Source: Chloroflexota bacterium
Lineage (GTDB): Bacteria; Chloroflexota; Anaerolineae; UBA1429
Length of the DNA: 15,267 nt
Assembly (NCBI GenBank): GCA_012513725.1
Contig: JAAZBQ010000236.1
Span: forward strand, 1-15,267
Direction: 5' to 3'
Position 1 is the stretch's first letter. Each line of letters opens with the position of its first letter. This document shows positions 6,890 through 13,852 of this stretch, piece after piece. The notes beneath the pieces are model-generated. The model made no database searches and was not told where the DNA came from. It worked only from the letters and a program-made list of their open reading frames with translations. The position numbers were made by a program, and so were the translations under genes.

Positions 6890-6917
6890 TTGCCGCGGGG
6901 GGCCAGACGCCTATAAT
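6890..6917 (+). promoter_or_regulatory. Promoter for the 7TM-PAS gene
   Basis: TTGCCG (6890-6895), a 16-bp spacer and a perfect TATAAT (6912-6917). Predicted start is about 6924, 32 nt before the GTG start. Its -35 is only 20 bp from that of the divergent ferredoxin promoter, so the two polymerases would compete or share a regulator. Confidence 0.65.
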
Positions 6918-6955
6918 GGGCGCGGTCCTGCTGCGGGTACTGGCGAGGTGCTGAC

Positions 6956-8257
6956 GTGGTCCATCCTGTTGACCTGTTTGTCTGGAGCACGGCCCTGTCG
7001 GCGGCGGTCGCCCTGGGGATGGCCGCCTACATGTGGCGTCGCGGCGCGCAGCCGGGCGCCCGCGAACTGACTGCGCTCTGGGCGGCGTGCGGGATCTGGT
7101 CCCTGGCCTACTTTGCCGAGCTCCGCGCGCCCGGTCTCGCGGCCAAGTCGCGCTGGGTGGATGTGCAGTACATCGGCATCGTCGCTGTTCCGGTGGCCTG
7201 GGGCTTTTTCGCCCTGCGCTATGCCAGCGACGGCCGTCTCCCCACGCGCCGCCAGATGCCGTTCCTTCTCCTGGCGCCCATCATCACCCTGCTCTTGCAG
7301 TGGACGAACCCGCTCCACGGCCTGATGCGCGGCGAGATGAGCCTGGTACCCGTGGGGCCCGTGCAGGTGATCGACAAGACGTATGGGCCCTGGATGGTGG
7401 TGCACACAGCGTTTTCGTACCTGATGCTACTGGGGGGCTCTCTGGCCATGCTGCGCGCGCTGCCTGCGAACCTGCCCCCCTTTCGCACCCAGCGGTATCT
7501 GCTGCTCACCGGCTGCGTGCTGCCCTGGGTGAGCAACGCCCTCTACCTGGTCGGCATCCCGCCGTTTGCCCATCTGGACCCCACACCGCTGACCATGACG
7601 GTGACGGCCTGTCTGTGCGCGTGGGCGCTCTTTCGCTTTGGGCTCATGGACCTCATCCCCGCGGCGCGCGACGTGGTCATCGAGCAGCTGAACATCGGCA
7701 TCCTGGTGGCCGATTCCCGCGGGCGCCTGGTGGACGCGAACCCGGCCGCCGCCGCCCTCCTCGGGTTCCGGGCGCCTGCGCTGCTGGGGCGGCCCCTCGA
7801 TGAGGCGCTGGGCGTCGCGGCCGCGTTGCGAGAGGGGCGGTGTCGCCCGGCAAAGGAAGGGCGCGAGCAGGTGATCGTATCTGGAGGGGCGCACCCGCTA
7901 TCCCTCGAGGTGCGCCGGGCGCCGCTCCATACGCCCACGGGCCATGTTGGCGGAGAGGTCGTCACCGTGGTGGACATCAGCGATCGACACCGCATCCAGC
8001 AGGAGCGAGAGGCGTTGATCGCCGAGCTGCAGCGGACCCTCGCCGAGGTGCGCACCCTCGGGGGGCTCTTGCCTATCTGCGCCCACTGCAAGCGCATCCG
8101 CGACGACGAGGGCTATTGGACCCGCCTGGAGGAGTACATCTCCCAGCACTCGGGCGCCGAGTTCACCCACGGCATCTGCCCCGACTGTCTGCGCAAGCTG
8201 CATCCCGAGTTGGCGCCAGAGGAGGGGGAGTCATCGCCCGGCGAGGAACCCCGCTAG
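6956..8257 (+). CDS. Membrane 7TM-PAS sensor with C-terminal four-cysteine module
   Basis: A 433-residue protein. Residues ~1-225 form about seven hydrophobic helices like the histidine-kinase N-terminal 7TM domain (FVWSTALSAAV at the start, AACGIWSLAYF, RYLLLTGCVLPW). Residues ~235-345 are a PAS domain (LNIGILVADSRGRLVDANPA..LLGF). A short coiled-coil helix (QQEREALIAELQRTLAEV) follows, then a compact module from ~370 with LLPICAHCKRIRDDEGYW and HGICPDC. It holds C375-x2-C378 and C408-x2-C411, resembling a zinc ribbon. I recall this C-terminal module following PAS or receiver domains in many bacteria, with no established function that I know of. There is no HisKA, HATPase or GGDEF domain, so the output is unclear. 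GTG 6956 has GAGGTG 7 nt upstream. Likely senses a membrane or small-molecule cue and signals through the Cys module. Confidence 0.82.
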   Translation: MVHPVDLFVWSTALSAAVALGMAAYMWRRGAQPGARELTALWAACGIWSLAYFAELRAPGLAAKSRWVDVQYIGIVAVPVAWGFFALRYASDGRLPTRRQMPFLLLAPIITLLLQWTNPLHGLMRGEMSLVPVGPVQVIDKTYGPWMVVHTAFSYLMLLGGSLAMLRALPANLPPFRTQRYLLLTGCVLPWVSNALYLVGIPPFAHLDPTPLTMTVTACLCAWALFRFGLMDLIPAARDVVIEQLNIGILVADSRGRLVDANPAAAALLGFRAPALLGRPLDEALGVAAALREGRCRPAKEGREQVIVSGGAHPLSLEVRRAPLHTPTGHVGGEVVTVVDISDRHRIQQEREALIAELQRTLAEVRTLGGLLPICAHCKRIRDDEGYWTRLEEYISQHSGAEFTHGICPDCLRKLHPELAPEEGESSPGEEPR

Positions 8258-8308
8258 CCGTTGCCGGCCGTCACACTCCGCAGCCGATGCCCGAGGGCGC
8301 GCTGGCGC

Positions 8309-8941
8309 TCACGACCCGCTGCCGCGCAACCAGACCTCGGTGTAGCGGCCGTACGCGCCGAGTTCCATCTGGCAGGCGCGGCCCTCCTTGACCCAGCCCA
8401 ACTGCACGCCGTCCTGGATCTCGCGTTCCTGGGCCAGCGTCCAGCCGTCCCGGGTCATCCCCTCGGCCAGGTGGGCGCGGACCGTCTCCAGCGGTTCGGC
8501 CACCCGCTGATAGGCCGTCACCTGGGTGGGGGAGACGTTGTACGTCTCGGCCACTGGGTTCGGGTACACAGTCAGGTCGGCCGGGAGCCCGTGGGGGTTG
8601 TTCTCGCCTTCCTGGCGGCCGCGTTGCAGGCGCTCGGTGTCGACCGGTGGCACCAGGCGCGCCCGCAGCCCGGTGATGTCTAGTACAGGGCCCAGGAGCG
8701 GCACTTGGGCCTCCCAGGCGGGCAACTGGCGCGCGATGTACGGCCGGCCCCATAGGTAGCCCGCCCCGGCGCCGCCGACGACCAGTACGGCGACGACCGC
8801 CACGGCGATGAGGCAACCCGCCGGGCATCCGCAGCCGGAGCGCTTGGCCTCTCGCGGAGGAGACTTCCTCGGCCCCGCTGCGCGAGGAGTGGCCGGCCGA
8901 GGGTTGGCCGCCGGGGGTGTGGGTGGGTGCGTGTCGCTCAT
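8309..8941 (-). CDS. Single-pass membrane protein of unknown function
   Basis: A 210-residue protein, third gene of the minus-strand zincin unit. Residues 1-35 are Pro/Ala-rich and basic (probably cytoplasmic). A Cys cluster (C37, C39, C43) lies at the membrane edge, followed by one helix at about 42-64 rich in Val, Ala and Gly, then a ~145-residue extracellular part with no motif I recognise (QVTAYQRVAEPLETVRAHLAEGMTRDGW suggests a helical then beta fold). The ATG at 8941 abuts the TAG of the preceding gene with no gap, and its GGAGG site lies inside that gene's last codons, so translation is coupled. Its stop is 51 nt from the convergent sensor gene and I see no clear terminator there. Confidence 0.75.
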   Translation of the reverse strand: MSDTHPPTPPAANPRPATPRAAGPRKSPPREAKRSGCGCPAGCLIAVAVVAVLVVGGAGAGYLWGRPYIARQLPAWEAQVPLLGPVLDITGLRARLVPPVDTERLQRGRQEGENNPHGLPADLTVYPNPVAETYNVSPTQVTAYQRVAEPLETVRAHLAEGMTRDGWTLAQEREIQDGVQLGWVKEGRACQMELGAYGRYTEVWLRGSGS

Positions 8942-9733
8942 CTATTGCCCCTCCACCGTGAACGTGTCGCTCGTCTGCCGGGTGACCGCTACCCCGAGTG
9001 CGTCGAGGGCGCCGACGGCCTGCTCGCGGACCGGGTAGATCGTGAACTCCCCCAGGCTATCGCGCGCCTCGACGCGGTAGGGGTCCTCGAGCGCTTGCAC
9101 GAGGTCGGGGATCGCCTCCGCGTCCCCGGCCACGCCCAGCGCCCGGGCGGCGTCCATCCGGGCGACGGGGTCGCCCGACGCGCGCAGCACCTCGCGCACC
9201 GCGGGGAACGCCTCGGTGTCTCCCAGGTAGGCCCGAGCCACGAGGAGGTGCTCGCGGGCCACACCGTTGGCCCCCTCCGCCGCCTGGCGGACGGTGGGCA
9301 GGGCCCCGGCGCCCAGCTCGGAGAGCCCGCGCACCAGACCGAGCCGTAGGACGCCATCGGGGGTCAGGTACGTGTCGCGGATGCGCGGGGCGTCGGTCGA
9401 GGGCGCCGCCGCCTCCGCAGCGAGGGCCGTCACGAGCATTTCTGCCCGACGCTCGACGGGGATGTCCTCGCGCTGTGCGAGGGTGCGGGCGATGGAGAGG
9501 CGGTAGGGGACCTCGTCGCCCTCGAGCGTCCTGGCCAGCGCATCGGCGTCAGGCGTCGGTGTGGGGGCCGGGGCTGGCTCGGACGTGGCGGTGGACTGTG
9601 CTGCGCGCACCTCGGCCAGGAGCGTGGCGAGGTCCGGCCGCTGCGTCCGCTGCCACAGGAGGTACCCCCCGCCCACCGCCGCGGCCAGCACGACGACGCC
9701 CACCAGGATGAGGAGAAGGTGACGGGTGTTCAT
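8942..9733 (-). CDS. Membrane-anchored HEAT-repeat protein
   Basis: A 263-residue protein with an N-terminal signal anchor (residues ~5-27, LLLILVGVVVLAAAVGGGYL), a Thr/Pro/Ala linker (~45-62) and a helical domain facing outward. The part from about 140 shows HEAT/PBS-type repeats: GLVRGLSELGAGALPTVRQA, then EAFPAVREVLRASGDPVARM, then DAARALGVAGDAEAIPDLVQ, ending in another repeat (VREQAVGALDALGV). HEAT repeats make protein-binding solenoids. Its ATG overlaps the TGA of the upstream zincin gene (ATGA) and its stop abuts the next start, so all three proteins are probably made in fixed proportion. A scaffold or partner for the secreted HExxH protein is inference from this coupling. The specific family is not recognised. 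Confidence 0.78.
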   Translation of the reverse strand: MNTRHLLLILVGVVVLAAAVGGGYLLWQRTQRPDLATLLAEVRAAQSTATSEPAPAPTPTPDADALARTLEGDEVPYRLSIARTLAQREDIPVERRAEMLVTALAAEAAAPSTDAPRIRDTYLTPDGVLRLGLVRGLSELGAGALPTVRQAAEGANGVAREHLLVARAYLGDTEAFPAVREVLRASGDPVARMDAARALGVAGDAEAIPDLVQALEDPYRVEARDSLGEFTIYPVREQAVGALDALGVAVTRQTSDTFTVEGQ

Positions 9734-11451
9734 GAGCCGCTCTGCTTTCCGGGGTCCGCCCAGTCTTGTTTGTCCGCCGAGCCGCTGGGCCAGGTGTCCT
9801 CCTGGAGGTAGGCCGGGTACTCGCTATCGCGGAAGCCGAGCCCCAGCGAGTCCCGGGTTCGCGGAGAGAGGCCATAGGCCGCCTCGCGGCTATCTTTGAC
9901 CATGTCCGCGTCGCGGTCGCCCTCCGTCGGCGCCAGGTTGCCGGCCGCGTCCACCTGCGCATCATAGCCCGTTGCCCCCCACCAGTCGTTGCGGTTCTCC
10001 AGGTGCGTCCACTCGTGGAGGACGGTGGCGGCGAACAGGTCGATCCCCTCGGTCACCTTGCCCGTCACCGGATTCGTCGAGGGGTTGCCCGAGCTAAAGA
10101 TGTCGCAGACATAGATGTGGTTCGCCTCGGCGGGGTCGCCAAAGCCGTTATAGTAACCATAGGTGCTGCACGCGCTGTCGTAGATGATGGCCGACTCGTG
10201 GCCCTGCGCGGCGGGGGTATCCGTCCAGTAATAGTACCAGTTGGGTACGTGGCCGTCGGGGTTGTTGTACGAGCGGTGCGGAAAGAACACCCGGATCTTG
10301 TGCGGCTCGGGGGCCTCGCACCGATCGGCCATCTCCTCAAACCGGGTGGTGATCTCCAGCTCTCCAAAGGCGCTGTTACGCTCGGGGGCCGGCCCCTCGT
10401 ACCAGACGTGCATGGTGGCCCCCTGCTGGTCCTCCGGGTCATAGTTGGGCGACTGGCCGCCGAACTCGGGCATCTCCCACGTGAGGTCCTCTCCCCAGGC
10501 CGTGGGCGACACGTTGGCTTCCATGTCCACGTCCAGGTTGCACGCAAAACACTTGGGCAGGGTGACCTTTTCGTTCTCGGCGGGAGACGTGACGCGGGCC
10601 CGGCACTGGTCGACGATGTCGTACTCGATCAGGACCTGGGCATCGAGGAGGTTGCGCCACGTCTCCATGTGCTGCAGCTCACTCAGCGGCCCGGTGTGGG
10701 AATAGTAGATGCCGTGATTGAACACGCCACCGCCCACCGGCTCCTCGGGGATCTCCTGCCCCAGCACCTGGCCGCCCATCGTGCGCTGGCCGTTCCGGGC
10801 CTTTTCCCAGAGAACGATCGCCCCATTTGCCGCCGTCCAGGTGGAGTCGCCGGAGGTCGGCGTCGGCGCGTCGATGTCGACGGTCAGGGTAAAGGTGGGC
10901 TTGTCGCTGTCGATGTCGAACTCGAGCCGGATGACGTCGCTATCGGGGTCCAGCACATCGCTGCCCGAGCCGCCGAACCGGTCGACGATCGACGTGCCGT
11001 CGCCCGAGATCTCGGCGCCGTTCGAGACCGTCCAGTTGACGGTGCCCGACTGCAGCGTAAAGGCGCCGTCCGGCTGCTGGACCAGGGTAAAGTTCAGGGT
11101 GGCATCATAGCGCCCCCAGACGGGGAGGAGGCCCGCCAGGTCGACGGGGACGCCGCTGTTCAGGAACTCGTGGATCGACTGCATCGTGGGGTTATCGCCC
11201 AGGGAGCCGAGGGCGTCCAGCACGCCAAGCATCGACTGCAGCCGGGCGACCACCACACCGCCACCGACTCCACCGACGAGTAACGCGGTGGCGATGCCGT
11301 CGACGCCGGCCCCGGGGCCGTTCTCGGTGTAGCGCGCCGTGCCATGAAAGACCACTGGATCGTCGGCGCGCACGGGCGGCGGGGCGGCGGGGCCGATACC
11401 GAGGAGGACGAGGACCATGACCAGGAGCATTGCGAGGTAGGGTCGCTTCAT
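9730..11451 (-). CDS. Secreted HExxH zincin-like protein with calcium-binding repeat
   Basis: A 573-residue secreted protein. I chose ATG 11451 over the upstream ATG 11535 because it begins a clean signal peptide (MKRPYLAMLLVMVLVLLG, cleavage probably after VRA at residue 29) and has AAGG 7 nt upstream. The body is beta-rich and Asp-rich (SDVLDPDSDVIRLEFDIDSD), with a later Ig-like region (VTSPAENEKVTLPKC). Near the C-terminus, LHEWTHLENR (HEWTH 479-483) is the HExxH signature of zinc metallopeptidases. It is followed by GDRDADMVKDSREAAYGL, a thrombospondin-3/dockerin-like D-x-D-x-D-x3-D-x2-E calcium motif. The third zinc ligand is not obvious, and HExxH near the end of a long protein is unusual, so activity is unproven. 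No sorting signal seen. It is the first gene of a three-gene coupled operon. Confidence 0.72.
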   Translation of the reverse strand: MKRPYLAMLLVMVLVLLGIGPAAPPPVRADDPVVFHGTARYTENGPGAGVDGIATALLVGGVGGGVVVARLQSMLGVLDALGSLGDNPTMQSIHEFLNSGVPVDLAGLLPVWGRYDATLNFTLVQQPDGAFTLQSGTVNWTVSNGAEISGDGTSIVDRFGGSGSDVLDPDSDVIRLEFDIDSDKPTFTLTVDIDAPTPTSGDSTWTAANGAIVLWEKARNGQRTMGGQVLGQEIPEEPVGGGVFNHGIYYSHTGPLSELQHMETWRNLLDAQVLIEYDIVDQCRARVTSPAENEKVTLPKCFACNLDVDMEANVSPTAWGEDLTWEMPEFGGQSPNYDPEDQQGATMHVWYEGPAPERNSAFGELEITTRFEEMADRCEAPEPHKIRVFFPHRSYNNPDGHVPNWYYYWTDTPAAQGHESAIIYDSACSTYGYYNGFGDPAEANHIYVCDIFSSGNPSTNPVTGKVTEGIDLFAATVLHEWTHLENRNDWWGATGYDAQVDAAGNLAPTEGDRDADMVKDSREAAYGLSPRTRDSLGLGFRDSEYPAYLQEDTWPSGSADKQDWADPGKQSGS

Positions 11452-11500
11452 CGTATGACCTTGGCTCCCGTGGGCTGCGTAGGATGATACTGCCGATGGC

Positions 11501-11521
11501 ACGGGTCGCCGCGCGACCCGT
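11501..11521 (-). other. Hairpin at the 5' end of the zincin operon mRNA
   Basis: A 9-bp perfect stem, ACGGGTCGC (11501-11509) with GCGACCCGT (11513-11521), has a 3-nt loop. It lies where the promoter at 11526-11554 predicts the transcript to begin (about 11519). A 5'-terminal stem usually stabilises mRNA; here it leaves a 50-nt tail to the ATG. Confidence 0.5.
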
Positions 11522-11525
11522 AACG

Positions 11526-11554
11526 TTTGTAACACCGGCGAGCCGCCGTGTCAA
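11526..11554 (-). promoter_or_regulatory. Promoter for the zincin-HEAT-membrane protein operon
   Basis: On the minus strand a perfect TTGACA (11549-11554), a 17-bp spacer and TACAAA (11526-11531, 4 of 6). Predicted start is near 11519, 68 nt upstream of ATG 11451. No other promoter is evident before the two coupled downstream genes. Confidence 0.6.
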
Positions 11555-11594
11555 GAGATTCACCGCCCCATCCCAAGATGGTCTGCTCTTCTAT

Positions 11595-11622
11595 GGGCTG
11601 CGGTGGCCCAAGGTGCCACCGC
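11595..11622 (-). repeat. 28-nt inverted repeat, left copy (hairpin)
   Basis: Read on the minus strand this matches 25 of 28 bases of the plus-strand sequence at 11738-11765. It contains a perfect 8-bp hairpin, GCGGTGGC (11600-11607) with GCCACCGC (11615-11622), followed on the plus strand by TTTACG. Origin unknown: a mobile-element end, a REP-like element or a paired regulatory structure. Confidence 0.6.
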
Positions 11623-11633
11623 TTTACGTGCTG

Positions 11634-11717
11634 GACACGAGGTGTCACGCCGGAGAGCGGAGGGTCTGGCCGCTTGGGTGGCCAGGAGAGAAGGATGGTT
11701 TACTATCTGGATGCCAG
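11634..11717 (+). other. Run of small hairpins inside the inverted repeat
   Basis: Between the two repeat copies lie GACAC/GTGTC (11634-11646), CTGGCC/GGCCAG (11666-11685) and CTGG/CCAG (about 11707-11717). With the flanking hairpins they make a 171-bp stretch dense in stems and without a credible gene on either strand. I could not match it to a known riboswitch or RNA family. Confidence 0.4.
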
Positions 11718-11737
11718 GATGTGGCGCTGAGCGAAGA

Positions 11738-11765
11738 GCGGCGGCACCTTTGGCCACCTCAGCCC
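11738..11765 (+). repeat. 28-nt inverted repeat, right copy
   Basis: Partner of the copy at 11595-11622, with mismatches at three positions. Its own stem is imperfect compared with the left copy. About 12 nt later CCAC-TTCG-GTGG forms a short stem with a cUUCGg tetraloop, a very stable RNA loop. Confidence 0.6.
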
Positions 11766-11821
11766 CCAAACGCCCCCACTTCGGTGGTGCCCCCACGGCG
11801 TCTGTCTCCGGCGCGGCCGGC

Positions 11822-11850
11822 TTGGCCGGGCGGGCCGACCGACTTACAAT
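11822..11850 (+). promoter_or_regulatory. Promoter for the permease gene
   Basis: TTGGCC (11822-11827), a 17-bp spacer and TACAAT (11845-11850, 5 of 6). Predicted start is about 11857, giving a 5' leader of about 105 nt before ATG 11963. The rest of the leader shows no open frame or riboswitch I recognise. Confidence 0.55.
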
Positions 11851-11861
11851 GCTCTTTGGGC

Positions 11862-11877
11862 CCGGGCGCTTGCCCGG
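11862..11877 (+). other. GC-rich hairpin at the start of the permease leader
   Basis: CCGGGC (11862-11867) pairs with GCCCGG (11872-11877) around a GCTT loop, about 5 nt after the predicted transcription start. It mirrors the 5' hairpin of the divergent zincin operon. Confidence 0.45.
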
Positions 11878-11962
11878 CCGTCATGATGGCCTCCTCCAAC
11901 CCCACGTCCTGGTGTTTGCCGGTGCACCCCGTGTCAGCGGTTGCGAAAGAGTCGGTGTATTG

Positions 11963-13519
11963 ATGGAGAGTCTGTTCGCTGGGTTGCCGATCGTTGCCGT
12001 GCTGGTGTTGATGATCCCCCTCCGCTGGCCGGCGACCCGCGCCGGCCTGGCAGGCCTCGCCGTGGCCCTGATCGTGGCGGTCGCGATCTTTGGGTACGGC
12101 GCCGGCGTTCCGGAGGGTGTGGGCCTGCCGGCCGCGGTGGCCGGCGCCCTGGCCGAGGCGCTGACCACGGCAGTCAGCGTCCTGTGGATCATCTTTCCCG
12201 CCCTGTGCATCTACCACCTCCAAGAGGCCACCGGCGCCATCCACACGCTGCGCCGCACGATCGACCGTGTCTCCTCCGACCCGCGCCTGGTCGGCCTGTT
12301 GGTGGCCTGGTTCTTTTCCCTGTTCCTGGAGGGCGCTGCGGGGTTTGGCACGCCCATCGCCCTGGCCGCGCCGTTCTTGCTGAGCATCGGCTTTCCGCCC
12401 GTGGAGGCGGTGACGCTGGCCCTGATCGGCCACGCCGTGGGGGTGACCTTTGGCGCCGTGGGAGCGCCGGTCATCCCGCTGATCGAGGCGGGTGGCGATG
12501 CGGCATTGGCGCTGTCTCAGCGTATCGGGCTTCAGAACAGCCTCCTGGCGTGGGTGATGGCCCTCATCGTGGCGGCGCTGGTGACCCGAGCGGTGCGGGC
12601 CGTGCCGCGGCTTTGCGATCGCGCGGGGGCGGGGAGCATGATCCCCTGGGCCGTCCTGGCCGCGGTGCTCTTTCTGGTGCCCTACTATGCCGTGGCGCGC
12701 TGGGTGGGGCCCGAGTTGCCCTCCATGATTGGCGGCCTGGTGGGGGGCGTGGTGTTCGTGGTGGTGGTACGACGCTGGGGGCCGGCGGCCGCCCCCGGTC
12801 GGCCACCTGCTGTGGGCGTAGGAGCCGCCCACCGGCTGGAGCGGGCCGCGGCCCCCTACATCCTCCTCGTCGCGCTGGTGGTCGTGACGCGGCTGGTGCC
12901 CGCGGTGCGACTCGGGTTGCAGGCCGTCACCTGGCGGTGGACGATGCCCGGGGGCTTTGCCTCCTCGATCCAGGTGCTGTACCACCCGGGCACCATGCTG
13001 ATGGTGGCCTTTCTCCTCGGCGCGCTGCTGCAGCGGGCCGGCGGCCGGCGGGTGGGCGCCGTCCTTCGGGTGACCATCCGGCAGCTGGCGCCCATCACCC
13101 TGGCGTTGGTCGGCATGCTGGGGCTCTCCCGGGTGATGGTGCACGCCGGGATGACCGCCACGCTGGCCCTGGCGGCAGCCGGCGCCGTGGGGGGCCTCTG
13201 GCCCCTCGTCGCCCCTTTGGTCGGCGTCCTGGGCACCTTTATCACCGGGTCGGCGACGGCCTCGAACATCCTCTTTGGCGAGTTGCAGGTGGCCACGGCC
13301 CGGGATCTGGGCATGCCCACCCTCACCCTCCTGGCGGCCCAGGATATGGGCGCGGCGATGGGCAACATGATCTGCCCCCACAACATCATCGCCGGCGGGG
13401 CCACCGTCGGCCTGGCAGGCCGGGAAGGGGAGGTGTTGCGCCGCACCCTCTGGCCCGGGCTCCTCTACGCCCTCCTGGCCGGGGCGCTGGCGTTGGGGCT
13501 CATCGCCCTGGGGCGCTAG
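11963..13519 (+). CDS. L-lactate permease family (LctP) transporter
   Basis: A 518-residue inner-membrane carrier of the LctP family, which imports lactate and glycolate with protons. Characteristic segments are LEGAAGFGTPIALAAPF (E123), HAVGVTFGAVGAPVIP, and near the end QDMGAAMGNMICPHNIIAGG followed by TVGLAGREGEV. About 12-14 hydrophobic helices are visible. The open frame extends 120 codons upstream, but that part is low-complexity, overlaps the hairpin region and promoter, and is unlike the family N-terminus. MESLFAGLPIVAVL at ATG 11963 fits the usual beginning, as does the resulting length (family 520-560). No strong Shine-Dalgarno site precedes this ATG (AGAG about 11 nt away), so TTG 11960 just before it cannot be excluded. 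No lactate dehydrogenase or glycolate oxidase gene is adjacent. Confidence 0.9.
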   Translation: MESLFAGLPIVAVLVLMIPLRWPATRAGLAGLAVALIVAVAIFGYGAGVPEGVGLPAAVAGALAEALTTAVSVLWIIFPALCIYHLQEATGAIHTLRRTIDRVSSDPRLVGLLVAWFFSLFLEGAAGFGTPIALAAPFLLSIGFPPVEAVTLALIGHAVGVTFGAVGAPVIPLIEAGGDAALALSQRIGLQNSLLAWVMALIVAALVTRAVRAVPRLCDRAGAGSMIPWAVLAAVLFLVPYYAVARWVGPELPSMIGGLVGGVVFVVVVRRWGPAAAPGRPPAVGVGAAHRLERAAAPYILLVALVVVTRLVPAVRLGLQAVTWRWTMPGGFASSIQVLYHPGTMLMVAFLLGALLQRAGGRRVGAVLRVTIRQLAPITLALVGMLGLSRVMVHAGMTATLALAAAGAVGGLWPLVAPLVGVLGTFITGSATASNILFGELQVATARDLGMPTLTLLAAQDMGAAMGNMICPHNIIAGGATVGLAGREGEVLRRTLWPGLLYALLAGALALGLIALGR

Positions 13520-13587
13520 GCGCGCTCGCAGGAGCCGCGGCGGGCGCTTGTCCCGCATGCTGGGATGATGTACCCTGGAAAGGCTAC

Positions 13588-13813
13588 ATGCTCCTTCATG
13601 GCAGCGCTTGGCGAGGGCGTCTCTGGCGGCGCGGGGCGCCCGCCGTGCTCCTGGATGGCCTGCCCGGCCAGGAGATCACCCGGCAGTTGGTCGCCGTGCA
13701 CGACGGGCGGCTCTACTCGCTGGTCGTCATGCCCGCCGACGAGACCCGCGGCGATGGAGGCGCTGTACGATCTCGCCGCAGGCGGCCTTCGCTTCATTGC
13801 GCCGACAGAGTAG
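13588..13813 (+). pseudogene. Frameshifted remnant of a small protein gene
   Basis: Two frames join into one plausible protein C-terminus. From ATG 13588, with GGAAAGG just upstream, frame one reads PAVLLDGLPGQEITRQLV, then VHDGRLYSLVVMPADETRG. Near 13743-13757 the reading jumps +1 to MEALYDLAAGGLRFIAPTE, ending at TAG 13811-13813. From memory, the pattern 'LPGQ..TRQ..VVHDGRLY.L...P....MEALYD....F.F' recurs at the end of secreted or lipoprotein hypothetical proteins in Chloroflexota. The N-terminal part of such a protein is missing. A weak promoter (TTGTCC 13548-13553, 17 bp, TACCCT 13571-13576) may precede it. It could be a decayed gene or a sequencing indel. The function of the family is unknown to me. 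Confidence 0.5.
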
Positions 13814-13852
13814 CGCTGCCGTCCGGCGTCCTAACGCACACAGGAGCACACC

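Noticed and set aside
9766..11283. 505-codon plus-strand frame opposite the zincin gene
   Set aside because: Its composition is Val/Arg/Gly-rich with no family resemblance. It is the GC-biased shadow of the minus-strand gene, which has a signal peptide, zinc motif and coupled neighbours.
11595..11622. GGTGGCACC on the minus strand resembles part of a T-box antiterminator
   Set aside because: The match stops before the required CGCG, there is no specifier stem or tRNA-contact loop, and the downstream gene is not an amino-acid gene. It also lies upstream of that gene's promoter.
11759..11884. 41-codon minus-strand open frame with GGAGGAGG before its ATG
   Set aside because: The product is low-complexity and Gly/Arg-rich, the frame crosses the permease promoter and hairpins, and no promoter precedes it. 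The purine run is probably chance.
11603..11962. N-terminal extension of the permease open frame by 120 codons
   Set aside because: The extra part overlaps the inverted repeat and promoter, has no hydrophobic segment and does not fit the LctP N-terminus. ATG 11963 fits.
13519..13565. Possible terminator after the permease (GCGGG/CCCGC)
   Set aside because: The stem is only 5 bp with a 7-nt loop and has no T-run.
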